From assembly GCA_029858565.1 (NCBI GenBank), contig JAOUEV010000040.1, positions 1 through 33,730 of the forward strand: a DNA stretch of 33,730 nucleotides, written 5' to 3'. The notes beneath the pieces were generated by a model. The model had not been told where the DNA came from. It was given only the letters and a program-made list of their open reading frames with translations, and did no database searches. Shown piece by piece: positions 26,077-33,730 of the stretch. Each line of letters opens with the position of its first letter. Position 1 is the stretch's first letter. The position numbers were made by a program, and so were the translations under genes. This DNA is from Nitrospirota bacterium (GTDB lineage: Bacteria; Nitrospirota; UBA9217).

Positions 26077-27879
26077 ATGGAGATACGGGGCCGTACATTA
26101 CTGGCGGCCATGACGGCTTGCACGATCACCCTGCTGTTTACCGCCGATTCACTCCCTTCGCCCACCAGCGAGGCGGGGCGCACGTATTCTGTCGCCCGGG
26201 AACGTCTTGCGAAACTGAAGAAGTCCCCCAAGAGAAAAAAATACCGGTCCTACTGGATCGACTGCATCCGTCTGTTCGAGTCAATCGAACAAAAATATCC
26301 TTCCACGGCCGAAGCCGCTGATTCCTGTTTTGACCGCGCCGGCGCTTACCTCGATCTCTACAACTACAACCGCCACACAAAGGACGCGGCAGAGACCGCG
26401 AAAGCCTTCAGCATGTGCCAGGAATCCTATCCCGCCCATCCCCGCGCGCCGGAAGCCTTTTACTGGAACATAGTCATTGCCAAGGATGTGAAGAAGAACA
26501 AAACGGCTGCTCTGGAATCCTTCAAGCGATTGTCCGCGGTCTATCCTGATAGCGACTGGACGGAGAAGGCAAGGACGCGGCTTGGCATCAGGACTGCTGC
26601 TGCGAAGGCCGCCAGAAGGAATGGGAAGAAGAAGGAATCGGAGATCCGTAATGTTCCGGAAACGGTGATAGAAACTCCGAAAGGGCCTCCGGGAACCGTG
26701 ACGAACGTTCGCTACTGGTCCGGCGGGAATTATACGCGCATCGTCATTGACCAGGATAAACCGCTCAGGTTCCAGGCGCATGAGTTGAAAAATCCCGACC
26801 GGTTGGTGTTTGACATTCTGCATTCCCGCGTTTCGGGCTCGGTGAACAAAGAGCCGCTCTCGGTGAACGACGGCATCCTGAAACAGGTGCGGACGAGCCA
26901 GTACGCACCGAACACAGTACGTGTGGTTTTGGATCTTGCAAGCCTCAAGAGTTACGGCGCGTTCCCGCTCCATGAGCCCGAGCGCCTGGTGATCGATGTT
27001 ACGGGCGCTGGGGCGGGAGATGACGACAACGGCGATGCTAAACAGCCGACAGCCGATGTTCCGGGCACGGAGACGAGATCCGCACCGCTGATACCGGACC
27101 ACCCGAAAGCGACGAAGCCGGACCCTGATGTGAGTGCCGATCCAAAGCTATCGCTCTCGCGCCAACTTGGTCTCAAGATAAAAACTATCGCCATAGATGC
27201 GGGGCATGGCGGCCATGATCCAGGCGCCATCGGAAAAAGCGGGCTGAAAGAAAAAATGGTTACCCTTGATATTGCTAAAAGGCTGCAGGTGCTTGTCAAG
27301 GAGCGGCTCGGTTGTCAGGTGGTAATGACAAGAGACCGGGATGTTTTCATCCCGCTGGAAGAAAGGCCGTTCATTGCCAAATCGAAAGGCGCTGATCTCT
27401 TTGTTTCTGTTCATGTGAATGCAAACAGAAAGCGCAAAGTGCGCGGAATCGAGACCTACATTCAGAGTCTCCGGGCGTCGGACCGCGAAGCCATGGCAAC
27501 TGCGGCACTGGAAAATGCCACTTCGACCAAGACGCTAAGTCAGATCGGCTCGGAGCTCGACCGGATACTTAAGGATCTCAGGACAGATGACAAACTGAAC
27601 GAATCGGTAGAACTTGCCGGTTACGTGCAAAATTCGCTCGTAAGGAATGTGCGACCGGCAAAAGGATACGTAGTGAACCGTACTGTGAAGAGGGCATTTT
27701 TCTATGTGCTGGTGAACACGGAGATGCCGAGCATCCTTGCCGAGGTGGGATTTATCAGCAATCCCGATGAGGAGAAACTGCTTAAAACGGAATCCTACCG
27801 TCAGAAGATAGCGGAGGCCCTGTATCAGGGCGTAAAGAAGTACGTTGATGCGCGGGAGCCGCAAACGGCGGGACTGTGA
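26077..27879 (+). CDS. AmiC-like N-acetylmuramoyl-L-alanine amidase (TPR-like, AMIN and Amidase_3 domains)
   Basis: The 600-residue exported protein has an N-terminal hydrophobic signal (about 7-24) and a helical tetratricopeptide-like region at about 40-165. An AMIN domain follows at about 205-320 (VRYWSGGNYTRIVIDQ, PERLVIDVTG). The C-terminal Amidase_3 zinc hydrolase covers about 370-590, with ligands His377 (DAGHGG), Glu392 and His446 (SVHVNA), and catalytic Glu556 (ILAEVGF). It cuts the bond between muramic acid and the stem peptide in the periplasm, usually at cell separation. The helix of about 445-510 probably is the regulatory helix that blocks the site. ATG 26077 is preferred; the frame is open back into the terminator, which I do not count. 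A TTGACA at 26035-26040 may be its -35 box. Confidence 0.9.
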   Translation: MEIRGRTLLAAMTACTITLLFTADSLPSPTSEAGRTYSVARERLAKLKKSPKRKKYRSYWIDCIRLFESIEQKYPSTAEAADSCFDRAGAYLDLYNYNRHTKDAAETAKAFSMCQESYPAHPRAPEAFYWNIVIAKDVKKNKTAALESFKRLSAVYPDSDWTEKARTRLGIRTAAAKAARRNGKKKESEIRNVPETVIETPKGPPGTVTNVRYWSGGNYTRIVIDQDKPLRFQAHELKNPDRLVFDILHSRVSGSVNKEPLSVNDGILKQVRTSQYAPNTVRVVLDLASLKSYGAFPLHEPERLVIDVTGAGAGDDDNGDAKQPTADVPGTETRSAPLIPDHPKATKPDPDVSADPKLSLSRQLGLKIKTIAIDAGHGGHDPGAIGKSGLKEKMVTLDIAKRLQVLVKERLGCQVVMTRDRDVFIPLEERPFIAKSKGADLFVSVHVNANRKRKVRGIETYIQSLRASDREAMATAALENATSTKTLSQIGSELDRILKDLRTDDKLNESVELAGYVQNSLVRNVRPAKGYVVNRTVKRAFFYVLVNTEMPSILAEVGFISNPDEEKLLKTESYRQKIAEALYQGVKKYVDAREPQTAGL

Positions 27880-27880
27880 A

Positions 27881-28028
27881 GAAGTGCGGAGTTCGGAGTG
27901 CGAAGTGCGGAGTAGAGTTAATATGCAAGGCAGCAATAATTAATCATCTGATTGACTATAGATGATTCCCTCGGTTTCTTATCTTGGATTCCTAATTCCG
28001 CACTTTGCACTCAGCATTTCGCACTACT
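27881..28028. repeat. Word-repeat inverted element F (GTGCGGAGT family, between amidase and prfB)
   Basis: The left arm 27881-27915 iterates GTGCGGAGTTCGGA and GTGCGAAG words. The right arm 27994-28028 iterates their reverse complement (TTCCGCACTTTGCACTC...). The best register pairs 17 bases with two mismatches. Spacer about 80 AT-richer bases. It starts 2 bases after the amidase stop, and its right end overlaps the TAG stop of prfB (28024-28026, minus strand). Confidence 0.82.
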
Positions 28029-29149
28029 CCATGTCCTTCCCGCCGCCTGAAGCCCTTTTGCCCATCAAATAAGCTTCAATGAACTGATCGATGTCACCAT
28101 CCATCACCGCGCTGATATTGCCGACCTCATGGCCGGTACGGTGGTCCTTCACCATCTGGTAGGGCTGGAACACATAGGAACGGATCTGGCTTCCCCAGGC
28201 AATGTCCTTCTTTTCCCCGGCGATCTTGTCCAATTTGTCTTCCTGCTCCTTCTGCTTCATCTCGTAGAGCCGCGACTTGAGCACCTTCATGGCCACTGCC
28301 TTGTTCTTCAGCTGGGAACGTTCGTTCTGACACTGAACCACAATGTTGGTGGGCAGGTGGGTGATGCGCACCGCGGAGTCGGTCTTGTTCACATGCTGGC
28401 CGCCGGCACTGGACGCGCGGTAGGTATCGATCCGCAGATCCTTTTCATCGATCTGGATGTCGATCTCCTCTTCGATATCCGGGTAGACGTAGAGCGAAAC
28501 AAAGGATGTATGCCGCCGCTTGTTCGCGTCAAAGGGCGAGATGCGGACGAGGCGATGAACGCCTGCTTCCGCCTTGAGCTTTCCATAGGCATATTCGCCG
28601 CTGACCATGAATGTGACGGATTTGACTCCCGCTTCTTCACCGGCCTGGTAATCGATGATCTCCCGCTTGTATCCGGACTTTTCCGCCCAGCGCAGGTACA
28701 TTCGCATCAGCATCTCGGCCCAATCCTGGGCCTCGGTGCCGCCGGCGCCGGGATGAAGCGCGATTATGGCGTTCGAGTTGTCATGCTCACCCGAGAGGAG
28801 CGCGGAAATCTCGGCTTTCGCCAGATCGGATTTTGCCACGGCAAGATCCGTGGCCAGCTCAGCCTGAAGTGAATCGCCGCCTTCCTCCCCGGCAAGTTCG
28901 ACCATTGCTTCGAGGTCTCCGAGGCGGTTGGTTATGACGATCAGCTCTTTGAGGGACCGTTCGAGGACAGCCTTTTCCTTGAGCGTTGCGTTCGCTTTAT
29001 CCTGTTTATTCCAGAAATCAGGCGCTTCGATCAGGCGGGTGAGTTCCTTGAGACGTGCTTCCTTCGCAGGGGTGTCAAAGATGCCTCCGGAGGGTTTCGA
29101 TCCGTGTGCCAATAGCCTGCAGGTCCTTCTTGATTTCGTCGAGCAGCAT
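28024..29149 (-). CDS. prfB: Peptide chain release factor 2, with programmed +1 frameshift
   Basis: The minus strand encodes RF2 in two frames. ATG 29149 (AAGGAG ribosome site seven bases upstream) gives MLLDEIKKDLQAIGTRIETL and RRHL, then TGA at 29077-29075. A +1 slip on CTT continues as DTPAKEARLKEL to the TAG at 28024, 374 residues in total. The body has the RF2 hallmarks: SPF recognition motif (RISPFDANKRRHTSF) and GGQ catalytic loop (SSAGGQHVNKTDSAVRI). RF2 releases peptides at TGA and TAA. The frameshift is regulation, not damage: scarce RF2 stalls at TGA and favours slippage. Gene is convergent with the amidase gene. Confidence 0.97.
29074..29089 (-). promoter_or_regulatory. RF2 programmed frameshift site
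   Basis: On the minus strand CGG-AGG-CAT-CTT-TGA-C: an internal Shine-Dalgarno-like CGGAGG, then CTT TGA C. It matches the E. coli prfB site AGG-GGG-TAT-CTT-TGA-C codon for codon in spacing. Confidence 0.96.
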
Positions 29150-29282
29150 GCGGTTCTCCTTATGATCATGTGGAACGGAGCGAATTATACCATAGTAGAC
29201 CGATAAATCAAACTGTTCCAGCGGGGATTGTCCAGCGGGGATTTCTGCTGCATCGATCACCCGACCAGGTCGCATAATCGGA

Positions 29283-29338
29283 TTGACGATATTTTCCTAG
29301 CTTGATACACTTGAATAAAATCAGGTGTATTCGTACAC
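29283..29338 (+). promoter_or_regulatory. Candidate promoter with nested palindromes before the GGDEF/EAL gene
   Basis: TTGACG (29283-29288), 17-base spacer, TACACT (29306-29311). Over and after the -10 lie ATACACTTGA (29305-29314) with TCAGGTGTAT (29321-29330), an inverted repeat with one mismatch, and GTGTA-TTCG-TACAC (29325-29338). The two share GTGTA, so only one hairpin can form at a time. A further stem AAATACCC/GGGTATTT lies at 29401-29422. The 355-base gap 29150-29504 holds no other visible feature. Confidence 0.5.
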
Positions 29339-29504
29339 TTCTGAGGATGTCCGGATCTGATCTTCTCTTCGCTGGTTGTTACAGGAACCAAATACCCTTA
29401 AAATACCCTGTTGGGGGTATTTACCCTGATCAGATGGTCAATTAAGCTTAGTTCTGCGGCGGATCGCGAGTCACTTTCAACGATCTGCTGAATTGCGGGA
29501 TCCT

Positions 29505-30989
29505 ATGGAAAAAGTTCAAAAAACACTGATCGCAACACTTCTTCTCCTGACATGCTGCATCCTCCTGGCTGCCTTTTCTCTCGGCGCCTTTCTGCCTGGA
29601 TGGGGGTGGGAAAAGCGACTGATGATCATCTTCCTCATTGCGCTATCACCACTGCCACTCATGATCCTCGTGTTCCTGCTCAGGACCATCAAGGAACACG
29701 ATGAACAGACGCGCAGATTCGCCACACGGGACGCGTTGACGGATTTGTACAACCAGCATACGTTCTGGGATCTGCTTAACTACGAGATCGAGCGTTCCAA
29801 GCGTCAGCAATACCGATTTTCCCTCATGCTGGTGGATATCGACAACTTCAAGGCCATCAATGACCGCTATGGCCATGAGACAGGGGATCGGTTCCTCAGG
29901 CAATTTTCCGTCCTGTTCAAAAATGCCGTACGGAAAGGCGATATCCCTGCCCGGTATGCCGGGGATAACTTCACGGCGATACTACCTTTGTGCGACGAAT
30001 CCCAGGCCCGTACCGTTGCCTTGCGGCTTCTGGAATCCATGCGGCGCTACCAGCTTGTCCTGCCCGGCAATGAATCTGTTCAAACTACCGCATCGATCGG
30101 CATCGCCACCTTTCCCGACCATGCGGCCGATGCTCAGGACCTCTATCTTCTTGCGGAAAGCATGATGGTCCACGCCAAATCGACGGGAAAGGACCGGGTA
30201 AGCGCTCCCTGTGAAGACGTCAATATCGGCACGCTCAAGAGCGCGGGCGCGAAAAGCATTATGGTCATGGAGGCGGTCCGCGAGCTCAGGATCGTTCCGT
30301 ATTTCCAGCCGATCATCAATGTGGCCGATAACACCGTACTCGCCTATGAAGTGCTGACCCGGATCGTGACCGCTGATCGCGTCATTCCGGCAGCAGAATT
30401 CATTGACGTTGCGGAATCCATGGGAGCCATCAGCAAGATAAATAGCATCCTGATGGAGCGCTCATTCAGTTTAGCGAACCAGAATGGCTACCGCGGGACC
30501 CTGTTCATAAACCTTTCTCCAAAAGCGCTCATGCTGGCGGATTTTCTGCCGACACTCCGGGCGCAGATGACGGCACATGATTTTGATCCTTCGCGGATCG
30601 TATTCGAGATCACCGAGCGGGACGCGGTCAAGAATCCCGAGGCCGTTAAAAAGAGCGTGAACGCCCTGCGTAATGAAGGATTCAGGTTCGCCATAGATGA
30701 TTTTGGATCGGGATACGCGACGTTTCATTATATACGGCTCTTCGAGGTAGACTTCCTGAAAGTAGACGGCGATTTTATCCGGAACATGGGGGGCGACGGA
30801 GGAATGGACCGCGCCATTGTGATGAATATCGCCAGTCTTGCCGGCCACCTGGGCATCAAGACGATAGCCGAATATGTCGAATCCGCCGAGATTCTGAGCA
30901 ACGTACGGTCGTCAGGCATTCAGTATGCTCAGGGCTATTTCATAGACCGACCTTCTCCGCATATGCGCAATCCCGCACCTTACGCTTGA
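29505..30989 (+). CDS. Membrane GGDEF-EAL protein, degenerate cyclase and probable cyclic-di-GMP phosphodiesterase
   Basis: The 494-residue protein has two N-terminal membrane helices (about 7-30 and 38-60), a short linker, a GGDEF domain (about 75-230) and an EAL domain (about 245-485). The GGDEF motif reads AGDNF (152-156), lacking the usual GG(D/E)EF, so cyclase activity is doubtful; it may still bind GTP as a regulator. The EAL domain has EVL (282-284) in place of EAL, FEITE ending in Glu371, Asp398-Asp399 (DDFGSGY) and Lys419 (LKVDG), so phosphodiesterase activity is likely. It probably lowers cyclic-di-GMP at the membrane. ATG 29505 is chosen over an upstream TTG at 29493. Confidence 0.9.
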   Translation: MEKVQKTLIATLLLLTCCILLAAFSLGAFLPGWGWEKRLMIIFLIALSPLPLMILVFLLRTIKEHDEQTRRFATRDALTDLYNQHTFWDLLNYEIERSKRQQYRFSLMLVDIDNFKAINDRYGHETGDRFLRQFSVLFKNAVRKGDIPARYAGDNFTAILPLCDESQARTVALRLLESMRRYQLVLPGNESVQTTASIGIATFPDHAADAQDLYLLAESMMVHAKSTGKDRVSAPCEDVNIGTLKSAGAKSIMVMEAVRELRIVPYFQPIINVADNTVLAYEVLTRIVTADRVIPAAEFIDVAESMGAISKINSILMERSFSLANQNGYRGTLFINLSPKALMLADFLPTLRAQMTAHDFDPSRIVFEITERDAVKNPEAVKKSVNALRNEGFRFAIDDFGSGYATFHYIRLFEVDFLKVDGDFIRNMGGDGGMDRAIVMNIASLAGHLGIKTIAEYVESAEILSNVRSSGIQYAQGYFIDRPSPHMRNPAPYA

Positions 30990-31017
30990 TCATCCATCTC
31001 CTTGAGACACCTTTTTC

Positions 31018-31046
31018 TTGCGGCCGCGTGGGTTTTTTCATATAAT
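31018..31046 (+). promoter_or_regulatory. Promoter for the triheme cytochrome gene
   Basis: TTGCGG (31018-31023), 17-base spacer, a perfect TATAAT (31041-31046), 78 bases before the ATG. Confidence 0.7.
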
Positions 31047-31124
31047 TACGGAACAGCGGCTGAAGATGCGGCAGGTCATGGCCTGTGGCGATTCCGCTGA
31101 GCATCGAGAGCGGGGGGGCGTGCG

Positions 31125-31439
31125 ATGAGAAGTATGATCTTCTGTTTGCTGATCATTGTCCTGTGGATATCAGCGGCATGGGCTGTACTAGGAGGAGGGA
31201 ATATCGTGCTCAAGGTGAGCGGGGCGCAGAATGTCCTGTTCAGCCATGATGTTCACGCGGGAAGGTCCCGGGTTGGTTGCAAGGAGTGCCATTACGCTAT
31301 TTACACGACCCGCGTAAACCATCGGACAGCAACCATGGACGAGATGAAAAAGGGGAAGTCCTGCGGTGCCTGCCACAACGGGACACGGGCGTTCAATGTG
31401 ACCGATGCACAGCAGTGTTCCAGGTGTCACAACCAGTAA
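31125..31439 (+). CDS. Periplasmic triheme c7-type cytochrome
   Basis: The 104-residue protein has a signal peptide (hydrophobic core to about residue 20, cleavage after AWA) and three CxxCH heme sites at 52-56, 80-84 and 98-102. FSHDVH (39-44) supplies typical axial histidines. The layout (FSHDVHAG, then GKSCGACHNGTRAF) matches the c7-type triheme domain found in anaerobic metal- or sulfur-respiring bacteria. It would carry electrons in the periplasm; its partner is unknown. A good TATAAT promoter lies upstream, and a small gene follows after 41 bases. Confidence 0.93.
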   Translation: MRSMIFCLLIIVLWISAAWAVLGGGNIVLKVSGAQNVLFSHDVHAGRSRVGCKECHYAIYTTRVNHRTATMDEMKKGKSCGACHNGTRAFNVTDAQQCSRCHNQ

Positions 31440-31480
31440 CTGCGACCCGGTCAAGACATCGCGCCGAATGGAGCAGAGTC

Positions 31481-31744
31481 GTGGAGAAAAGAAGGCGGAA
31501 AACCGACGAAAAGGCATCGGGCAGTTCCTTTTGCCGCTTCGGGTGTGTTGCCGTCCGGCGGGGGTTCGTGACCATCGATCAGTTGAAGCAGGCCCTTGCT
31601 GAGCAGGTGGACGGCAATATCCTTGACCGCGGACACCGCCTGGTGGGATCCATCCTTTTCGAAAAGGGCTGGATTTCGGAACAGGAGCGGGAGCGGGTGC
31701 TGCTGGACCTGCACCGGCCGCCGGAGATGGATGAAAACTCCTGA
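31481..31744 (+). CDS. Small helical protein of unknown function
   Basis: From GTG 31481 the frame encodes 87 residues. After a basic start it reads CVAVRRGFVTIDQLKQALAEQ and then RLVGSILFEKGWISEQERERVLLDL. These are two helix-turn units of the kind seen in the N-terminal region of MshE/PilB-like ATPases and in short stand-alone proteins (A-x-x-x-G-F-(V/I)-(T/S)-x-x-Q-L). The internal repeat and conserved spacing argue that it is real. Function is unknown; it may bind a nucleotide such as cyclic-di-GMP, as MshEN domains do, which would suit the GGDEF-EAL neighbour, but this is speculative. The start is uncertain because the frame stays open back over the cytochrome gene. Confidence 0.6.
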   Translation: MEKRRRKTDEKASGSSFCRFGCVAVRRGFVTIDQLKQALAEQVDGNILDRGHRLVGSILFEKGWISEQERERVLLDLHRPPEMDENS

Positions 31745-31747
31745 CCG

Positions 31748-31766
31748 CGTTCCCTCGGAAGGAACG
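31748..31766 (+). terminator. Weak hairpin after the small helical protein gene
   Basis: CGTTCC (31748-31753) pairs with GGAACG (31761-31766), followed by only three T. Possibly a weak terminator. The next gap, to 32020, otherwise holds the promoter at 31833 and a possible minus-strand coding remnant. Confidence 0.35.
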
Positions 31767-31832
31767 TTTACCAGAGAATAACTCCTCCTGCTCCATCCCC
31801 GGAAAATACCCCGCCCAAAGTACAACTTTAGA

Positions 31833-31861
31833 TTGACAGGCCCCGCAATTTATGGTGTAAT
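31833..31861 (+). promoter_or_regulatory. Sigma-70 promoter of the transglutaminase-like gene
   Basis: TTGACA (31833-31838), 17-base spacer, TGTAAT (31856-31861). It gives a leader of about 150 bases before ATG 32021. Confidence 0.72.
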
Positions 31862-32020
31862 GCACCCCACCTGTAGTCGCATTATCTTCTTTATCCCGTA
31901 GAACCACAACTGAATAGTCAGGATTATAGTCAGGATGTTTCAATCCGGCCAGCCGAGCTATGCGCTCAGACGGCTGAAAATTAATGTGCTTGTGGAGCAA
32001 TTTTGGGGAGGCAGGAATCG

Positions 32021-33730
32021 ATGAAGCTTTTTATCAGGAATATCAGAATACTTTCATCTATTGTACTCTTTTTCTTTCTTTGGTCTTTTGGACCGCTATT
32101 CCAGATTCCGACGGCGATCGCTGCTGATAAGAAAGCGCCGGCGAAACAAACTGCTGGTATCGCATCGCAGGGGCCTGTCTCGTCCGGCGAAAGGTTCGAG
32201 AAAGCTCTGGAGTCGATCCGGGAGAATATCGAGCGGTCAGAGAAAAAGTTCGACAAAGGCGAAGACGACAAGGCGGAGCAAGAGCATATCCGGTCAAAGC
32301 GGGCGGAGATAGACTCGATCGATGCTGAACTGCGGAAGGAATTCAGCGAGACCGAGAAAAAGCTGAAAAGCGCGAAACTGCCGAAGGAGATCCTGGATCG
32401 CCATGCCAAGTTCGTGAAGCATTACGAGGATAATCTCAAAGAACTGAAGTCGAATATGGAAGCAGTAGAGCGGTCAGCAATAAGCGGTAAGCAGGAAAAG
32501 AAAAATGCGCTGGCAAAAGCGAAGCTGCATCTTGAGAAGACAAAAGCGCCTTCGCGGCATCAGAAACTGGACCCGAACAATCTGCCCTTCCGCAACCGGA
32601 AGGAAGTAAAGCCGATCGCGCCGAGGTTGAAGAAGGAGCAGTTCGAGAAGGATTTTCCGTCGAAGAAGAACCGGGGAACCAGAACGGCTTTTTCACCGCA
32701 GAGGTCGCAGAGAACTGCTGAAAACCGCACGCAGAACGGCTATCTCGCGCAGAGCCCGCTGAGTACGCAGAGGACGGCAAGTCTTTTGGACGCGGATCAA
32801 AGCGGATGGACGCGGATTCTGGATTCTTCGTTGCATCGATACATTTCACGTTTCACGTCTCCCGTTTCACGTGTGCAGCTCGCATACAACGGCCCCGCCA
32901 GCGACATGCCTTTTGAGCTCCCTCGCCCCTCCGTGGGAGAGGGCTTGGGTGAGGGGGTTGTTCCGCTTCCCAATTTTGTCTTCTCCGATGCAAATCCTGA
33001 ATCTTCTTTCTCCGCGTCCCCCAGTCTTCGTGTCGCCGCGTCCGGGTCGCTGATGCTCGCTCAAGCGACCGTCGATCTGCCGACAGCAGACGACCTTGCC
33101 GAGACGCCAGATGTTCAATTCACGCCCGAAATCCAGGCTAAGGCGCAGGAAATAGGCGGTAATCCGGTCAAGATCTACGAATGGGTGCGAAACAACATCG
33201 AATATGCTCCAACCTACGGCAGCATCCAGGGTGCGGACCAGTGTCTCCAGTCGAAGATTTGCAACGACATGGATACAGCCAGTCTGCTGATTGCCCTTCT
33301 CCGGACATCCGGCATTGCGGCGAAATATCAGTATGCGACGGTCGAAATCCCGATTGAACAGGCCATGAACTGGGTCGGCGGGGTGACCGATCCGAAGATG
33401 GTCGGGACGATCTTCGCGACGAACGGTGTTCCGGTAACGCTCATGAAGAACAGCAGCAGCGTTTATAAGGCCGTACAACTGGAACATATATTTGTGCAAG
33501 CATTTATCGACTATATCCCGAGCCGCGGTGCGGTGCATCGGCAGGGTGATACCTGGATCTCGCTCGATCCGTCGTTTAAGCAGTACAACTACACCCAGGG
33601 GATCGATATCAAATCAGCCGTGCCGTTCGATGCACAGACCTTTGCCGATCAACTTGTAGCAACAGCAACGACAAACACGGTCGAAGGGTATGTCACGAAC
33701 GTCAATTCCGCGCTGGTTCAGCAGACCATG
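32021..33730 (+). CDS. Secreted coiled-coil and transglutaminase-like protein (3' end beyond the window)
   Basis: The frame is open from ATG 32021 (GGGGAGG site ten bases upstream) to the right edge, at least 570 residues. A signal peptide is visible (hydrophobic about 11-33, cleavage after AIA). Residues about 55-190 are a Lys/Glu-rich coiled coil. Residues about 222-345 are a low-complexity linker that looks assembled from intergenic repeat words. From about 375 a transglutaminase-like domain follows (YEWVRNNIEYAPTYGSIQGAD, then CNDMDTASLLIALLRTSGIAA and EIPIEQAMNWVGG). This domain type often precedes RHS/YD repeats in very large surface proteins; the rest is not visible. The catalytic Cys position may be Asp in this subfamily, so activity is doubtful. 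Confidence 0.85.
   Translation, partial: MKLFIRNIRILSSIVLFFFLWSFGPLFQIPTAIAADKKAPAKQTAGIASQGPVSSGERFEKALESIRENIERSEKKFDKGEDDKAEQEHIRSKRAEIDSIDAELRKEFSETEKKLKSAKLPKEILDRHAKFVKHYEDNLKELKSNMEAVERSAISGKQEKKNALAKAKLHLEKTKAPSRHQKLDPNNLPFRNRKEVKPIAPRLKKEQFEKDFPSKKNRGTRTAFSPQRSQRTAENRTQNGYLAQSPLSTQRTASLLDADQSGWTRILDSSLHRYISRFTSPVSRVQLAYNGPASDMPFELPRPSVGEGLGEGVVPLPNFVFSDANPESSFSASPSLRVAASGSLMLAQATVDLPTADDLAETPDVQFTPEIQAKAQEIGGNPVKIYEWVRNNIEYAPTYGSIQGADQCLQSKICNDMDTASLLIALLRTSGIAAKYQYATVEIPIEQAMNWVGGVTDPKMVGTIFATNGVPVTLMKNSSSVYKAVQLEHIFVQAFIDYIPSRGAVHRQGDTWISLDPSFKQYNYTQGIDIKSAVPFDAQTFADQLVATATTNTVEGYVTNVNSALVQQTM

Noticed and set aside
28024-29275. prfB as a frameshifted pseudogene
   Set aside because: The break lies exactly at the conserved RF2 frameshift signal, and the rest of the gene is intact.
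31188-31789. Continuation of the minus-strand ORF opposite the cytochrome gene
   Set aside because: It becomes Pro/Ala/Arg-rich and antisense to a clear triheme cytochrome.

Overview
The window is a GC-rich, gene-dense bacterial chromosome segment with 36 protein genes that can be read with some confidence and four tRNAs. Gene content points to an anaerobic or microaerophilic Gram-negative bacterium. It has an FdhD, an FmdE-type protein, a 2-oxoacid:ferredoxin oxidoreductase pair, a triheme c7-type cytochrome, an OmpA-type lipoprotein and an outer-membrane barrel protein. The style resembles Nitrospirota or the former Deltaproteobacteria, and the NikR operator (GTGTTAC-N14-GTAACAC) is of the Geobacter type. 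This placement is an inference from gene content, not a measured phylogeny.

Layout. (1) 1-1190, minus strand: the start of fdhD, a heptanucleotide tandem repeat, an intrinsic terminator and an outer-membrane protein gene. (2) 1329-5637, plus strand: a nickel regulon with nikR under its own palindromic operator, an ECF-type Ni transporter (NikM, PDGLE protein, CbiQ, and a CbiO-type ATPase with a histidine-rich tail), then an FmdE-like protein. (3) 5672-12781: an OmpA-like lipoprotein followed by a riboflavin/NusB/purine run (ribE, ribBA, ribH, nusB, an orphan M17 N-domain gene, purB, purF). (4) 12852-14309: tRNA-Phe on the minus strand, then beta and gamma subunits of a 2-oxoacid:ferredoxin oxidoreductase with no alpha subunit next to them. 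(5) 14360-20924: signalling and membrane genes (HEAT protein, HD-GYP protein, SPFH protein, rhomboid, zinc-ribbon/receiver protein). (6) 20921-25906: tRNA-Pro, a group 2 sigma-70 factor, tRNA-Arg, tRNA-Val, and the classical thrS-infC-rpmI-rplT translation operon. infC appears to start at an ATT codon. (7) 26077-29149: an AmiC-like amidase convergent with prfB, which carries the programmed +1 frameshift. (8) 29283-31744: a degenerate-GGDEF/EAL protein, a triheme cytochrome and a small helical protein. (9) 31833-33730: a secreted coiled-coil plus transglutaminase-like protein that runs off the right edge.

The most unusual feature is a recurring intergenic architecture. Several gaps (4917-5005, 8381-8537, 22086-22172, 25956-25989, 27881-28028) are filled by elements whose two arms are made of iterated 7-12 base words on one side and the reverse complement of those words on the other. 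Single arms occur at 12793-12826 and 7138-7152, and a pure heptamer array lies at 221-361. Similar repeat-like words also occur inside the open reading frame of the last gene (32688-33050), where they form an in-frame linker between its coiled coil and its transglutaminase-like domain. This pattern is the best candidate for something undescribed here.
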